Shown: piece after piece, positions 1 through 6,721 of the stretch
How the letters are laid out: every line of letters begins with the position of its first letter
Position numbering within the stretch: the first letter of the stretch is position 1
NCBI GenBank assembly: GCA_900544945.1
Contig: UQXG01000084.1
Coordinates: forward strand, 1 to 9,856
Direction of reading: 5' to 3'
DNA: 9,856 nucleotides
Source of the DNA: an uncultured Eubacteriales bacterium
Lineage (GTDB): Bacteria; Bacillota; Clostridia; Oscillospirales; Oscillospiraceae
Translations under genes and position numbers: made by a program
The notes under the pieces: model-generated
The model's input: only the letters and a program-made list of their open reading frames with translations
Told to the model about the DNA's origin: nothing
The model's database searches: none

Positions 1-465
1 GCCCACCTGATGGTTACAAATCCCGGACAGTACATTGATGATCTTCTGGCGCTGGGAGTCAAGTCTATTGCGGTGCATGTAGAATCCGGAATCTTTCCGG
101 CGGCCCATCTGCATCGAATTCGCCAGCAGGGGGGACGGGCAGGGCTGGCTCTGAATTTCATGGCTCCGCTGAGCACTCTGCCTCCTTATATCAAAGATAT
201 GGATTATGTACTGCTTATGACCTCGGAGCCTGACGGTCGGGGACAGCAGTTCAATCCCTGGGCACTGGAAAAAATCGCTCAGGCCCGAGCCCTTCTGCCG
301 AAAGAGATTTCCATTGTGGTGGACGGAGGCATTACCGAGCAGTGGCTGCCCAAAGTGGTGTCTGCCGGGGCGGATACCGTTATTTTAGGAAGAACCCTCT
401 GGGTGGAGAACCCGGAGGCTCAATATGACCGGCTGCAGCGGATGCTGGAGAAGGAGGACAGATAA
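1..465 (+). CDS. Ribulose-phosphate 3-epimerase-like protein, 5'-truncated
   Basis: The reading frame is open from base 1, so the start lies upstream; the ATG at 10 is internal, being the Met of an AHLMVTNP motif that is a family hallmark. About 154 C-terminal residues are visible, against roughly 220 for ribulose-phosphate 3-epimerases (TIM barrel, PF00834). Visible landmarks, counted from the first codon, are the HLMV histidine (residue 2, equivalent to a metal ligand), HVES (26-29), GLALN (48-52), and IVVDGGI (105-111), whose Asp is the usual metal ligand and catalytic acid. The canonical NPGFGGQ phosphate-loop segment is replaced by EPDGRGQ, so it may not be a housekeeping Rpe. Related families acting on other ketose phosphates, such as allulose-6-phosphate 3-epimerase, are possible. 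The likely role is C3 epimerisation of a ketose phosphate in the cytoplasm. The next gene overlaps its stop (TAATG), indicating translational coupling. The fold assignment is firm; the substrate is unknown. Confidence 0.85.
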   Translation, partial: AHLMVTNPGQYIDDLLALGVKSIAVHVESGIFPAAHLHRIRQQGGRAGLALNFMAPLSTLPPYIKDMDYVLLMTSEPDGRGQQFNPWALEKIAQARALLPKEISIVVDGGITEQWLPKVVSAGADTVILGRTLWVENPEAQYDRLQRMLEKEDR

Positions 466-1103
466 TGTTTGAGAAAGAAAAACAGGAGATTCTGGAAACG
501 GCTCTGGAGATCAAGCGGAACCGGCTGGTTTCCCTGTCCGGTGGAAACGTGAGTATGCGGGTCGGCGAGGATCGGTACCTGGTCACTCCCTCCGGCATGG
601 CCTATGAGACCATGACCTACGAGGATGTGTGCCTGATCGACGGAAAGTGCCGGCTGGTGGAAGGCAGAAGAAAGCCCTCCAGCGATTCCTCCGCACTGAT
701 TTACATGTACGAGCACATGCCCAATGTAAACGCCATCATCCACACCCACCAGCCCTGGGCAACTGCCGTTGGCTTCGTCACCGACGAACTGCCGGAATTC
801 CTGGTCACAGTGATTGACGCCTGCCACAATCCGGTGAAGGTAGCACCCTTTACCCCTTCCTCGGATATCGGCATGGGCATTCTGGCGGTGGAATACGCCG
901 GAGACTCCCTGGCGGTGATCCTGAAGCACCATGGAGTGCTGGCCTACGGGAAGGACTTATCGGAGGCGCTGTTCTCCGCGGTCTATTTGGAGGAAAGCGC
1001 GCAGACCTATGTGCTGGCCCGGTCTATGGGGGTACAGATTCCACCCATTGACCCGGAGCTGATCCGTCGGGAGAAAGAGGGCTGGCTGACCTACGGTCAA
1101 TGA
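465..1103 (+). CDS. Class II aldolase/adducin family sugar-phosphate aldolase or 4-epimerase (FucA/AraD-like)
   Basis: The protein has 212 residues, close to L-fuculose-1-phosphate aldolase (about 215) and shorter than AraD (about 231). Motifs in order are SGGN (25-28, phosphate site), TPSGM (41-45), KPSSD (70-74), the zinc ligands HTH (H93, H95), and HHG (155-157) carrying the third zinc ligand. FucA-type aldolases have a catalytic Glu in the PSSE motif, whereas L-ribulose-5-phosphate 4-epimerases have Asp. Here it is Asp (D74), and D118 may sit where AraD has its catalytic Asp. However, the segment VAPFTPSSD (126-134) resembles the FucA side of the family more. The His that normally follows four residues after PSSE/D is Leu78. 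The reaction is therefore either C4 epimerisation of a pentulose phosphate or retro-aldol cleavage; I lean slightly towards epimerase. The start at 465 is supported by AAGGAGG at 451-457, seven bases upstream, and overlaps the previous stop by one base. Confidence 0.88.
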   Translation: MFEKEKQEILETALEIKRNRLVSLSGGNVSMRVGEDRYLVTPSGMAYETMTYEDVCLIDGKCRLVEGRRKPSSDSSALIYMYEHMPNVNAIIHTHQPWATAVGFVTDELPEFLVTVIDACHNPVKVAPFTPSSDIGMGILAVEYAGDSLAVILKHHGVLAYGKDLSEALFSAVYLEESAQTYVLARSMGVQIPPIDPELIRREKEGWLTYGQ

Positions 1104-1122
1104 GACAAGGAGGGAAGGAAAC

Positions 1123-1941
1123 ATGAAATTCGGTTGTTTTTCGCTGGATTACCGACGATTTCCGCTGGAGCGAGCCTTCCGGGATGCGCAGCGTCTGGGC
1201 TTTGACGGGGTAGAGATTTGGGGCGGACGACCCCATGCCTATCCCTTCGATCTGGATGCGGCGGAGATTCAGGAAATTCTGGATTTGCAGAAGCGGTACG
1301 GCCTGGAGGTTCCGATGTATACCCCCAATGCCTTGGGGATGCCCTACAATCTGTGCTCCCTGGACAATCGGGAGCAGCGGGATGCCCTGGAATATTTCAA
1401 GCTGGCAATTGATGGATGCAGCGGCATCCACTGCCCCAGAATGCTTCTGGTAGCTGACCATCCGGGCTACGTCACTCCGAGACGGGACAGCTGGAAGCGG
1501 TTCGTGGAGAATATGCGTCAGCTGGCGGCCTACGCCGCACCCAAGGGCGTGACCCTGGTCATCGAGTCCCTGACCCCCATGGAAAGCCCCATTATCACCA
1601 CCGCCGACGACTGTGCGGAAGCTCTGGCGGACATCGGCATGGACAATGTGGAAGCTATGGTAGACATCGTTCCGCCGAATATCGCCTATGAGCCTGTGAC
1701 TTCCTATCTGGAAAAAATGCCGGGTAAGGTGCGCTACGCCCATATCTGCAACAACGATGGCAGAACGGATTCCCACACCCGGCTGGACGATGGTACGATG
1801 CCGGTGCTGGATATCCTCCACGAACTACAGGCGGCGGGCTTCGACGGCTACGCTACTGTTGAACTCTACAGCGAATGCTACAAGGATCCGTCGGTAATGC
1901 TGGCCAATGCCGCCCGGATTCTGAAGCTTCGGGACGAATAA
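1123..1941 (+). CDS. FrlC / tagatose-3-epimerase-like sugar (phosphate) isomerase/epimerase
   Basis: This is a 272-residue xylose-isomerase-like TIM barrel (PF01261). The N-terminus, with AFRDAQRLGFDGVEIWGG (18-35) then RPHA, closely matches what I recall of Escherichia coli FrlC, the fructoselysine/psicoselysine 3-epimerase. So do MVDI (179-182), EPVTSY (190-195), the DG..D.H segment (212-217) and GYATVEL (242-248). Metal and catalytic ligands expected for the ketose 3-epimerase group are present: E148 (VIESLTP), D181, H207 (AHI) and E247. The E148-D181-H207 spacing (33 and 26) is the same as in D-tagatose 3-epimerase. The reaction is probably C3 epimerisation of a free or modified ketose or its phosphate. 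No fructoselysine kinase or deglycase is visible beside it, so a true Frl pathway is not supported here. ATG 1123 has AAGGAGG at 1107-1113. The gene lies 19 bases after the aldolase-like gene. Confidence 0.88.
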   Translation: MKFGCFSLDYRRFPLERAFRDAQRLGFDGVEIWGGRPHAYPFDLDAAEIQEILDLQKRYGLEVPMYTPNALGMPYNLCSLDNREQRDALEYFKLAIDGCSGIHCPRMLLVADHPGYVTPRRDSWKRFVENMRQLAAYAAPKGVTLVIESLTPMESPIITTADDCAEALADIGMDNVEAMVDIVPPNIAYEPVTSYLEKMPGKVRYAHICNNDGRTDSHTRLDDGTMPVLDILHELQAAGFDGYATVELYSECYKDPSVMLANAARILKLRDE

Positions 1942-1949
1942 GAAAGGGG
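1942..1949 (+). promoter_or_regulatory. Ribosome binding site deciding the ABC ATPase start
   Basis: GAAAGGGG begins directly after the preceding TAA. It lies only one base from the in-frame GTG at 1951 but seven bases from the ATG at 1957. Normal spacing therefore selects ATG 1957 as the start of the ATPase. Confidence 0.6.
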
Positions 1950-1956
1950 TGTGCCT

Positions 1957-3480
1957 ATGGATAACGTTGTCCTGAAACTGGAAAACATCACCAAGCGGTT
2001 CCCCGGCGTCACGGCTCTGAACAACGTGCAATTCGAGCTGCGAAAGGGCGAGATTCACGCGTTGATGGGGGAAAACGGCGCCGGAAAATCGACGCTCATC
2101 AAGGTCATCACCGGCGTGCATATGCCGGAGGAGGGCAAGATCTTTGTCAAGGGACAGGAGGTTTTCTTCCGCAGCACCAGTGATTCCGCTGCCTGTGGGA
2201 TTGCCGCCGTCTACCAGCACAGTACCGCCTATCCTCAGCTGACCGTGACAGAGAATATCTTCATCGGTCATATGAAGCGCAACAAGCTGGGACTTATCGA
2301 CTGGAAGGGTATGCACCAGCAGGCGGCAGAGCTTCTGCGTAGCCTGGGTTCCAACATCAATCCCAAGTCGAGAATGAGCAGTCTGAGCGTTGCCGAGCAG
2401 CAGATCGTGGAGATTTCCAAGGCTGTCTCCGCCGATGCGGAAATTGTGATTATGGATGAGCCTACAGCGGCTCTTTCCAAGCGGGAATGCGAGGAGCTCT
2501 ACCGGATTACCGAGCAGCTCCGTGCCCAAGGAAAATCCATCCTGTTCATTTCCCACAGGCTGGAGGATATGTACCGGCTGGCAGACAGAGTTACCGTATT
2601 CCGGGATGCCACCTACATCGGCACCTGGGATATTCAGGAAATTACCAACGAAATACTGGTGCAGGCCATGGTAGGTCGGGAAATCAAGGATCTGTATCCC
2701 AAGCTGACCCCGAACATCGGCGAGGTGGTGCTGGAAGTGAAGCACCTGACCAGCACCGGCGTATTCCACGATGTAAGCTTCGATGTGCGCAAGGGCGAAA
2801 TCTTCGGCCTGACCGGTCTGGTCGGCGCCGGGCGCAGTGAAGTATGTCAGGCTATCTGCGGTGTCACCGGCTATCAATCCGGCACGGTGGTGCTAAAGGG
2901 AAAGGAAGTTCACTTTACCCATCCTTCCCAGGCGATGGATGCCCGGCTGGGCTATCTGCCGGAGGATCGGCAGAAGCAGGGCTTGCTCCTTTCCTGGGAA
3001 ATCTTCCGAAACGAGACCATCGCATCCCTGAAAAAGTACAGCCACCTGCTGGGGCTGGATGTGAAGGCTGAGCAGCGGGATGGAGAGTCCTTCCGCAAGA
3101 CTCTGGGCATCAAGAGCCGCAGCGTTATGGACAAGGCGGACTCCCTGTCCGGCGGCAACCAGCAGAAGGTGGTTCTGGCAAAGCTTCTGAACGTTGATCT
3201 GGATGTGCTGATTCTGGATGAGCCCACCAAGGGCGTGGACGTGGGAGCCAAATCCCAGATGTACGAGATTATGAGCGAGCTTGCCCAGAAGGGCTACGCC
3301 ATCGTCCTCATCTCCTCCGAAATGCCGGAGGTGCTGGCCATGAGCGACCGGATCGGCGTGATGCACGAGGGCAAGCTGGTGAAGATTCTGAACCGGGACG
3401 AGGCTACCCAGGAAAAACTGCTTGCCTACGCCATGAACTCTGCGGACACTATGCTAAAGGAGGAAACCGGCCGTGAATAA
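1957..3480 (+). CDS. Sugar ABC transporter ATP-binding protein, tandem ATPase domains (RbsA/MglA/RhaT family)
   Basis: The energising subunit of the importer has 507 residues with two fused nucleotide-binding domains, normal for the ribose/galactose/rhamnose/AI-2 class. Domain 1 shows Walker A GENGAGKST (38-46), a Q-loop at Q87, signature LSVAEQQ (143-149), Walker B IVIMDEP (163-169) and H-loop ISHR (198-201). Domain 2 has a degenerate Walker A, GLVGAGRSE (287-295), lacking the Lys. It then has an intact LSGGNQQ signature (397-403), Walker B VLILDEP (417-423), and ISSE where an H-loop would be. This asymmetry is typical of the family, in which only one site is thought to be fully catalytic. 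A GTG at 1951 would add two residues but sits too close to the ribosome binding site. The gene overlaps the first permease gene by 8 bases. The sequence does not distinguish ribose, rhamnose or other substrates; the binding protein is the better guide. Confidence 0.96.
   Translation: MDNVVLKLENITKRFPGVTALNNVQFELRKGEIHALMGENGAGKSTLIKVITGVHMPEEGKIFVKGQEVFFRSTSDSAACGIAAVYQHSTAYPQLTVTENIFIGHMKRNKLGLIDWKGMHQQAAELLRSLGSNINPKSRMSSLSVAEQQIVEISKAVSADAEIVIMDEPTAALSKRECEELYRITEQLRAQGKSILFISHRLEDMYRLADRVTVFRDATYIGTWDIQEITNEILVQAMVGREIKDLYPKLTPNIGEVVLEVKHLTSTGVFHDVSFDVRKGEIFGLTGLVGAGRSEVCQAICGVTGYQSGTVVLKGKEVHFTHPSQAMDARLGYLPEDRQKQGLLLSWEIFRNETIASLKKYSHLLGLDVKAEQRDGESFRKTLGIKSRSVMDKADSLSGGNQQKVVLAKLLNVDLDVLILDEPTKGVDVGAKSQMYEIMSELAQKGYAIVLISSEMPEVLAMSDRIGVMHEGKLVKILNRDEATQEKLLAYAMNSADTMLKEETGRE
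3457..3463 (+). promoter_or_regulatory. Ribosome binding site supporting a GTG start for permease 1
   Basis: AAGGAGG lies inside the end of the ATPase gene, nine bases before the GTG at 3473. No better in-frame ATG lies near the conserved N-terminus of the permease. The GTG start overlapping the ATPase stop is therefore well supported. Confidence 0.7.
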
Positions 3481-4495
3481 TAACACAAAAAGCAATCCTC
3501 TTCGCAGCCTGTTTTCCAATCACTCCCAGGAATGCGTGCTGATTTGCCTGATTCTCGCAGTCAGCTTCCTGGTGCAGCTGCGAACCGGAGGCAGCTTCCT
3601 GTCCGCCTCCAACCTGAACGAGCTGATGCGGGAGGCCTCCATGCTGATGATTGTCTCCATCGGCATGACCATCGTCATTGTCAGCGGCGGCATCGATTTG
3701 TCGGTTGGCTCCGTCATGGGTCTTGCGGGTATGATATCGGTGCTGGTGCTCCGGGATCATCCTCAGATTCCTGTGATTCTGGTCTTTGCCATCGGCATCG
3801 GCGTGGGTCTCATCTGCGGCATTATCAGCGGCTTTGTGGTTGCCAAGCTTCGGATTGCTCCGCTGATTGGTACCCTGGGTACCTGCGATATTTTCCGAGG
3901 CGTCATTTATCTTTTCAGCAAGGGCGAATGGGTCAGCCAGACGGATATGACCCCGGAATTTTTGGCAATCTCTACCAGCAAATTCCTGGGCATTAACTAC
4001 ATGGTGCTCTTTGCCATCGCCGTTGCCATCTTCGGAATCATCTTCATGGGCCACACCCGGTTCGGCCGTCAGCTCTACGCCATCGGCAGCAACGCCGAAA
4101 GCGCTCGGATTTCCGGCATCAAGGTGGAGCGGAACAAGTGGATCGCCTATGTCATCAGCGGCATGATCGCCGGCTTTGCGGGTGTTCTGTGGGTGTGCAA
4201 ATACGCCTGCGCTCAGGGCACCACCGCTACCAGCTTTGAGCTGAACGTCATTGCCTCCGTGGTTCTGGGCGGCGTGTCCATCACCGGCGGCGCGGGCAGC
4301 ATGTACGGTGTTCTGCTGGGCTCCCTGCTGTTCGGTATTCTGAACAACATCCTGCCGCTGATCCAGGTCTCCTCCTTCTGGCAGAGAGCCATCCGCGGCG
4401 CGGTGATTCTGATTTCCGTTGTTATCAATTCTCTGGTGCTCCGTCGGGCATCCAGGAAAGCCTTGATTAGGAGGGAAGAGCATGAAAAAGCCTGA
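3473..4495 (+). CDS. Sugar ABC transporter permease 1 (RbsC/RhaP family)
   Basis: This 340-residue polytopic inner-membrane protein (PF02653) has about 8-10 hydrophobic segments. They lie roughly at 21-35, 56-71, 80-93, 101-122, 176-193, 225-243, 258-270, 276-297 and 308-324. Family hallmarks are SGGIDLSVGS (71-80), the cytoplasmic loop with TRFGRQLYAIGSN (195-207), and the Gly-rich GGVSITGGAGSMYG segment (266-279), which contacts the ATPase. With the second permease it should form a heterodimeric channel, as in the rhamnose (RhaP/RhaQ) and AI-2 (LsrC/LsrD) importers rather than the RbsC homodimer. Translation starts at GTG, eight bases inside the ATPase gene. The 3' end overlaps the second permease gene by 14 bases, so the three products are probably made in linked amounts. 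Confidence 0.95.
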   Translation: MNNNTKSNPLRSLFSNHSQECVLICLILAVSFLVQLRTGGSFLSASNLNELMREASMLMIVSIGMTIVIVSGGIDLSVGSVMGLAGMISVLVLRDHPQIPVILVFAIGIGVGLICGIISGFVVAKLRIAPLIGTLGTCDIFRGVIYLFSKGEWVSQTDMTPEFLAISTSKFLGINYMVLFAIAVAIFGIIFMGHTRFGRQLYAIGSNAESARISGIKVERNKWIAYVISGMIAGFAGVLWVCKYACAQGTTATSFELNVIASVVLGGVSITGGAGSMYGVLLGSLLFGILNNILPLIQVSSFWQRAIRGAVILISVVINSLVLRRASRKALIRREEHEKA

Positions 4496-5522
4496 AACTG
4501 CCCTCAAATCCAACGGTGCCCACACCGTCGCCGGTAAGATCTTTTCCCGGTGGGAAACCTTCCTGGTTCTGATTTTTCTGACGGTCAATATCATCAACAT
4601 CAACCTTTCTCCCTATTATCTGAATTACAACAACCTGATGGATGCCATGATCAACTTCATGGACAAGGGCCTGATGGTTTACGGCACCATGATGGTGCTG
4701 GTGCTGGGAGAAATCGATATTTCCATCGCCTCGATCATCACGCTTTCCGCCTGCGTGGCGGGCTGGTGCGGGGAGCAGGGACTGCCCTTTGCGGCCTGCG
4801 TTTGCGTGGCGCTGCTGGTGGGCGCACTGTGCGGTGCCTTCAACGGAATGCTGCTGGTGAAATTCCCCGAGCTGAACTCCACCATTGTTACCTTGGGCAC
4901 CCAGATTCTTTTCCGGGGCATTGCCTATATGCTGCTGGAGGATCAGTCCCTGAAGACCTACGCCAAGCAGCTGAGCCACCTGGCATGGGGTAAGATTCTG
5001 GGACTTCCGGTGATCCTGTTCTCCTTCATCGTCCTGACGGTGATTTTTGGCTTCCTCATTCACCGGACCACATTCGGACGGCGGCTGTTCGCCACCGGCA
5101 CCAACCGCACCGCATCTCACTTCTCCGGCATCCACTGTGACCGCATTAAGATGATTGTATTCACGGTCAACGGCCTGTGCGCGGCGTTTGCCGGACTGTT
5201 CCTGGCGGCCAAGCTCCACTCTGTCCGGGCCAGCATTGCCCAGGGCTATGAGATGGAAGTCATTGCCATGGCTATCTTAGGCGGCGCGGCTACCACCGGC
5301 GGCCGGGGCAATGTAGGCGGCATGATTCTGGGCGTGTTCACCATCGGCCTTATCCGCTACGGCGCGGGTCTGGTGAACGTGGCCTCCGATACCCTGAAAA
5401 TCATCATCGGACTGCTGCTGATTATCGTATGCGCAGTCCCCAACCTGAAGCAAGTAATTTCCGATGCCAAGGAGCAGTTCCGCGGCCGGAAGCTTGAAAA
5501 TAAAGGAGGAAAAAACACATGA
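4482..5522 (+). CDS. Sugar ABC transporter permease 2 (RbsC/RhaQ family, divergent)
   Basis: This is a second member of the same membrane family, with 346 residues. It differs in its signature: LGEIDISIAS (75-84) in place of GGIDLSVGS, followed by TTFGRRLFATGTN (196-208) and LGGAATTGGRGNVGG (266-280). The N-terminal cytoplasmic stretch of about 25 residues and the charged C-terminus (from about 328) are not membrane segments. Two non-identical permeases next to one tandem ATPase and one binding protein fit a heterodimeric channel of the rhamnose or Lsr type. ATG 4482 has AGGAGGG at 4469-4475 and overlaps the first permease by 14 bases. Its stop overlaps the next start at ATGA (5519-5522). Confidence 0.95.
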   Translation: MKKPETALKSNGAHTVAGKIFSRWETFLVLIFLTVNIININLSPYYLNYNNLMDAMINFMDKGLMVYGTMMVLVLGEIDISIASIITLSACVAGWCGEQGLPFAACVCVALLVGALCGAFNGMLLVKFPELNSTIVTLGTQILFRGIAYMLLEDQSLKTYAKQLSHLAWGKILGLPVILFSFIVLTVIFGFLIHRTTFGRRLFATGTNRTASHFSGIHCDRIKMIVFTVNGLCAAFAGLFLAAKLHSVRASIAQGYEMEVIAMAILGGAATTGGRGNVGGMILGVFTIGLIRYGAGLVNVASDTLKIIIGLLLIIVCAVPNLKQVISDAKEQFRGRKLENKGGKNT

Positions 5523-6634
5523 AAAAACTGGTAGCGCTTTTACTCGCTGTGTGCATGGTTCTGGGCCTGATGGCCGGCTGCGGCAGCACCCCGAAAACCG
5601 AAGCCCCTGCCGCTGACAGCGGCAACGCCGGCAGCAACGCTGCCGCTCCCGCAGACGATTCTCCCACTGCGGACTATAACGCCGGTGCGGACGCACCCAC
5701 CTACGTCATGGTTTCCAAGACTCTGTCCGACCCCATCTTCATCGATATGTACGTTGGCTTCCGTCAGTTCTGCGAAGAGTCCGGCGTGAGCTGTATGTAC
5801 CGCGGCACCGAGGAGCCCACTGTTGAGAAGGAAATCGAGGTCATCACCCAGCTGATTGCTCAGGGCGTGGACGGCATTGCCGTGATCGCCGCCGACTTTG
5901 ACGCGCTGGAGCCCATCCTGTCTCAGGCTATGGGCAAGGGCATTGCCGTCGTCACCTTCGACTCCGTCGCAAACCCCGATTCCCGTGCGGTTCACGTTGA
6001 GCAGGCTTCCATCGACCTGGTCGGCAGAATGCAGATGCAGTCCGCTCTGGCCATCTGCGGCGGCGCAGGCTCCACCGGCACCATCGGCATCCTGTCCGCT
6101 CAGCCCGAGAGCCAGCTCCACGCCGACTGGTGTGCCGCCATGCTCAAGGAAGTGGAAGACCACCCCGATGACTACAAGAACATCACCGTCCTGCCCATTG
6201 CCTACGGCGACGACCTGCCCGACAAGTCCACCACCGAGGCCCAGGCTATGCTCCAGAACTACCCCGATCTGGATGCCATCATCAGCCCCACTACCGTCGG
6301 CATCCTGGCTGCCGCCAAGGTGATTCAGGATCTGGGCTCCGACTGCAAGGTCACCGGCGTGGGCCTGCCCTCCGAAATGGCTCCCTACATCGACAATGGC
6401 ATCTGCTACGACTGCTACCTGTGGAATCCCTATGACCAGGGCTATCTGGCCGCTGCCGCTACCCATTCCGTAGCCACCGGCGAGTGCAAGGGCGATGTGG
6501 GCGACACCGTCACCGCCGGCCGTCTGGGCACCAAGACCGTGGAAGAGTACTACGACGGCGGCACCCAGGTCCTGCTGGGCGAACCTCTGCGCTTCACCAA
6601 GGACAACATCGACGAGTGGAAGACTCAGTTCTGA
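5519..6634 (+). CDS. Sugar ABC transporter substrate-binding lipoprotein (RhaS/LsrB-like)
   Basis: This 371-residue extracytoplasmic binding protein of the periplasmic-binding-protein-like I fold (PF13407) has a lipoprotein signal peptide with lipobox LMAGC; Cys21 would be lipidated and membrane-anchored. Residues 22-60 form an Ala/Pro-rich tether. The mature domain carries RGTEEPT (95-101), AYGDD (228-232), SPTTVGI (256-262), GLPSEM (282-287) and LWNPYDQGYLA (301-311). These are features I associate with rhamnose (RhaS) and AI-2 (LsrB) binders rather than ribose binders. Codon use differs from the neighbours: all six Arg codons are CGT, CGC or AGA, with no CGG, which dominates the downstream genes. 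Gly is mostly GGC and Pro mostly CCC. This suggests selection for high expression, as is usual for binding proteins. ATG 5519 follows AAAGGAGG at 5502-5509. It is the last gene before a terminator. The ligand cannot be named from sequence. Confidence 0.93.
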   Translation: MKKLVALLLAVCMVLGLMAGCGSTPKTEAPAADSGNAGSNAAAPADDSPTADYNAGADAPTYVMVSKTLSDPIFIDMYVGFRQFCEESGVSCMYRGTEEPTVEKEIEVITQLIAQGVDGIAVIAADFDALEPILSQAMGKGIAVVTFDSVANPDSRAVHVEQASIDLVGRMQMQSALAICGGAGSTGTIGILSAQPESQLHADWCAAMLKEVEDHPDDYKNITVLPIAYGDDLPDKSTTEAQAMLQNYPDLDAIISPTTVGILAAAKVIQDLGSDCKVTGVGLPSEMAPYIDNGICYDCYLWNPYDQGYLAAAATHSVATGECKGDVGDTVTAGRLGTKTVEEYYDGGTQVLLGEPLRFTKDNIDEWKTQF

Positions 6635-6675
6635 TTTGAAGAAAACTCTGACCGAATCCTCTCCTTACAAAAAAG

Positions 6676-6706
6676 AAAAGGCATCGAGTGACCCTCGATG
6701 CCTTTT
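6676..6706 (+). terminator. Rho-independent terminator of the transport operon
   Basis: AAAAGGCATCGAG (6676-6688) pairs perfectly with CTCGATGCCTTTT (6694-6706) around a five-base loop, TGACC. The core is a 9-bp GC-containing stem flanked by A and T runs. It sits 41 bases after the binding-protein stop. The A/T flanks are symmetric, so it could act on both strands, although no convergent gene is present. Confidence 0.9.
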
Positions 6707-6717
6707 CGCCCTATAAC
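6688..6717 (+). promoter_or_regulatory. Possible promoter for the phosphatase-kinase pair, overlapping the terminator
   Basis: TATAAC at 6712-6717 resembles a -10 box. GTGACC at 6688-6693, in the terminator loop region, matches four of six bases of a -35 box with an 18-base spacer. A start about six bases downstream would fall at or next to the ATG at 6722, giving a leaderless or near-leaderless message. This fits the absence of a Shine-Dalgarno site there. The match is modest; readthrough of the terminator is the alternative. Confidence 0.25.
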
Positions 6718-6721
6718 TATC

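Noticed and set aside
10..12. ATG at 10 as the start of the epimerase-like gene
   Set aside because: It is the Met of the conserved HLMV motif, and the frame is open to base 1, so the gene is truncated by the window edge.
1951..1953. GTG at 1951 as the start of the ABC ATPase
   Set aside because: It lies one base after the GGGG of the ribosome binding site; ATG 1957 has normal spacing.
1825..2877. Minus-strand open frame of 350 codons opposite the ABC ATPase
   Set aside because: It lies opposite highly conserved Walker and signature motifs, has no recognisable domain, and spans the junction of two operon genes.
3449..4603. Minus-strand open frame of 384 codons opposite the permeases
   Set aside because: The product is rich in Asn, Asp, Gln, His and Gly, as expected from the reverse of hydrophobic membrane codons. 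There is no domain or ribosome binding site.
6698..6700. ATG at 6698 as the start of the HAD hydrolase
   Set aside because: It is within the 3' arm of the terminator hairpin, and the eight extra residues are not part of the HAD fold.
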